In this document: positions 63,576-64,000 of the stretch, piece by piece
How the letters are laid out: each line of letters starts with the position of its first letter
Numbering within the stretch: position 1 is the first letter of the stretch
Assembly (NCBI RefSeq): GCF_014764305.1
Contig: NZ_CP061703.1
Span: forward strand, 943,501 to 1,007,500
DNA from: Mesoflavibacter profundi
GTDB taxonomy: Bacteria > Bacteroidota > Bacteroidia > Flavobacteriales > Flavobacteriaceae
Direction: 5' to 3'
Length of the DNA stretch: 64,000 nt
Notes under the pieces: model-generated
What the model saw: the letters and a program-made list of their open reading frames with translations, nothing else
Told to the model about the DNA's origin: nothing
Database searches by the model: none
Translations under genes and position numbers: made by a program

Positions 63576-64000
63576 ATGTTAAAGATAAATAACTTACACG
63601 CAAGCGTAGAAGAAAAATCTATATTAAAAGGAATTAACTTAGAAGTTAAACCAGGAGAAGTACATGCCATAATGGGACCAAATGGTTCTGGTAAAAGTAC
63701 ATTAGCTTCTGTAATTGCTGGTAAAGAAGACTATGAAGTAGAAGATGGAGACATCTTATTAGAAGGCGAAAACATAAACGAATTAGATGCAGAAGAACGC
63801 GCACACAAAGGTGTGTTTTTATCATTTCAATATCCAGTTGAAATTCCAGGAGTTTCTGTAACAAATTTTATGAAAACTGCTATTAACGAAACTAGAAAAG
63901 CAAAAGGTCTTGAAGAAATGCCTGCTAACGAGATGTTAAAGCTAATTCGTGAAAAATCAGAATTACTAGAGATAGATCGTAAGTTTTTATCTCGTTCTCT
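63576..64000 (+). CDS. sufC: Fe-S cluster assembly ATPase SufC (5' part; 3' end outside window)
   Basis: The open frame from ATG 63576 runs to the end of the window (about 141 codons). The start MLKINNLHASVEEKSILKGI is that of SufC. Walker A is GPNGSGKST, and the SufC-specific VFLSFQYPVEIPGVS segment (Q-loop region) is visible. The signature and Walker B motifs lie beyond the window. SufC is the ABC-type ATPase of the SufBCD complex. It begins five bases after the stop of the small lipoprotein gene, and sufD is expected downstream. Confidence 0.95.
   Translation, partial: MLKINNLHASVEEKSILKGINLEVKPGEVHAIMGPNGSGKSTLASVIAGKEDYEVEDGDILLEGENINELDAEERAHKGVFLSFQYPVEIPGVSVTNFMKTAINETRKAKGLEEMPANEMLKLIREKSELLEIDRKFLSRS

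Overview
The window is AT-rich, gene-dense DNA from a bacterium of the phylum Bacteroidota, most probably a member of the Flavobacteriaceae. Family-level evidence: a PorP/SprF gene next to a type B type IX secretion system (T9SS) adhesin and an OmpA/WD40-like protein, T9SS type A C-terminal sorting domains, lipoproteins whose Cys is followed by Lys/Ser and acidic residues (the surface-export pattern of this phylum), single-chain glycyl-tRNA synthetase, an S46 dipeptidyl-peptidase, LytTR two-component systems, an SdhC-A-B complex of the cytochrome b558 type, and promoters with the Bacteroidota -7 element TAnnTTTG. Species cannot be named from the sequence alone. No tRNA, rRNA, CRISPR array, transposase or phage gene was seen.

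Layout. 1-750 is the 3' part of an RNase G/E gene with a strong terminator. 852-8515 (minus strand) is a T9SS surface locus: giant type B adhesin, PorP/SprF protein, OmpA-family protein. 8660-11740 (minus) holds a Tas-like aldo/keto reductase, a 124-bp extragenic repeat-like element, an OmpA-type lipoprotein and exonuclease III. 11859-15302 encodes a large exported, probably outer-membrane protein of unknown function. 15375-18847 (minus) has glyS and two tandem paralogous membrane coiled-coil proteins. 19015-24843 has comF, an Ig-like lipoprotein, a nitrilase-family amidase with a small coiled-coil partner, and a DPP11-type dipeptidyl-peptidase. 24891-26542 is a LytS/LytTR two-component pair and 26720-27625 a thioredoxin-like/TPR exported protein.

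27665-34411 (minus) encodes a 1951-residue thrombospondin type 3 repeat protein carrying nearly four tandem 939-bp repeats, followed by a small T9SS type A protein. 34603-39116 (minus) is a probable operon of a membrane-anchored MutS-like ATPase, a TPR-type histidine kinase and a LytTR regulator. 39205-43024 (minus) is the succinate dehydrogenase operon sdhC-sdhA-(small membrane protein)-sdhB. 43134-53820 contains a BNR/VPS10-type exported propeller protein, aminopeptidase P, aspartokinase with a divergently transcribed ACT-domain protein, a serine hydrolase, an alpha/beta hydrolase, a small Cys-rich protein and thiL.

53956-59981 is the most distinctive block: a tight five-gene operon of two choice-of-anchor B proteins, a seven-repeat propeller lipoprotein, an MbnP-family protein and a MauG/MbnH-like di-haem protein. 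It looks like a complete, probably cell-surface copper or redox module in which the di-haem enzyme would modify a tryptophan of MbnP. 60087-64000 is a Suf Fe-S assembly operon (sufA-like, sufB, sufC partial) interrupted twice: by a four-helix-bundle (23S intervening-sequence type) gene flanked by a 10-bp inverted repeat, and by a lactonase-like metallo-beta-lactamase lipoprotein plus a small lipoprotein.

All intergenic gaps are under 300 bp. Most convergent gene pairs share bidirectional hairpin terminators. Several genes (glyS, thiL, the alpha/beta hydrolase) have a -7 element so close to the start codon that leaderless or nearly leaderless mRNAs are expected.
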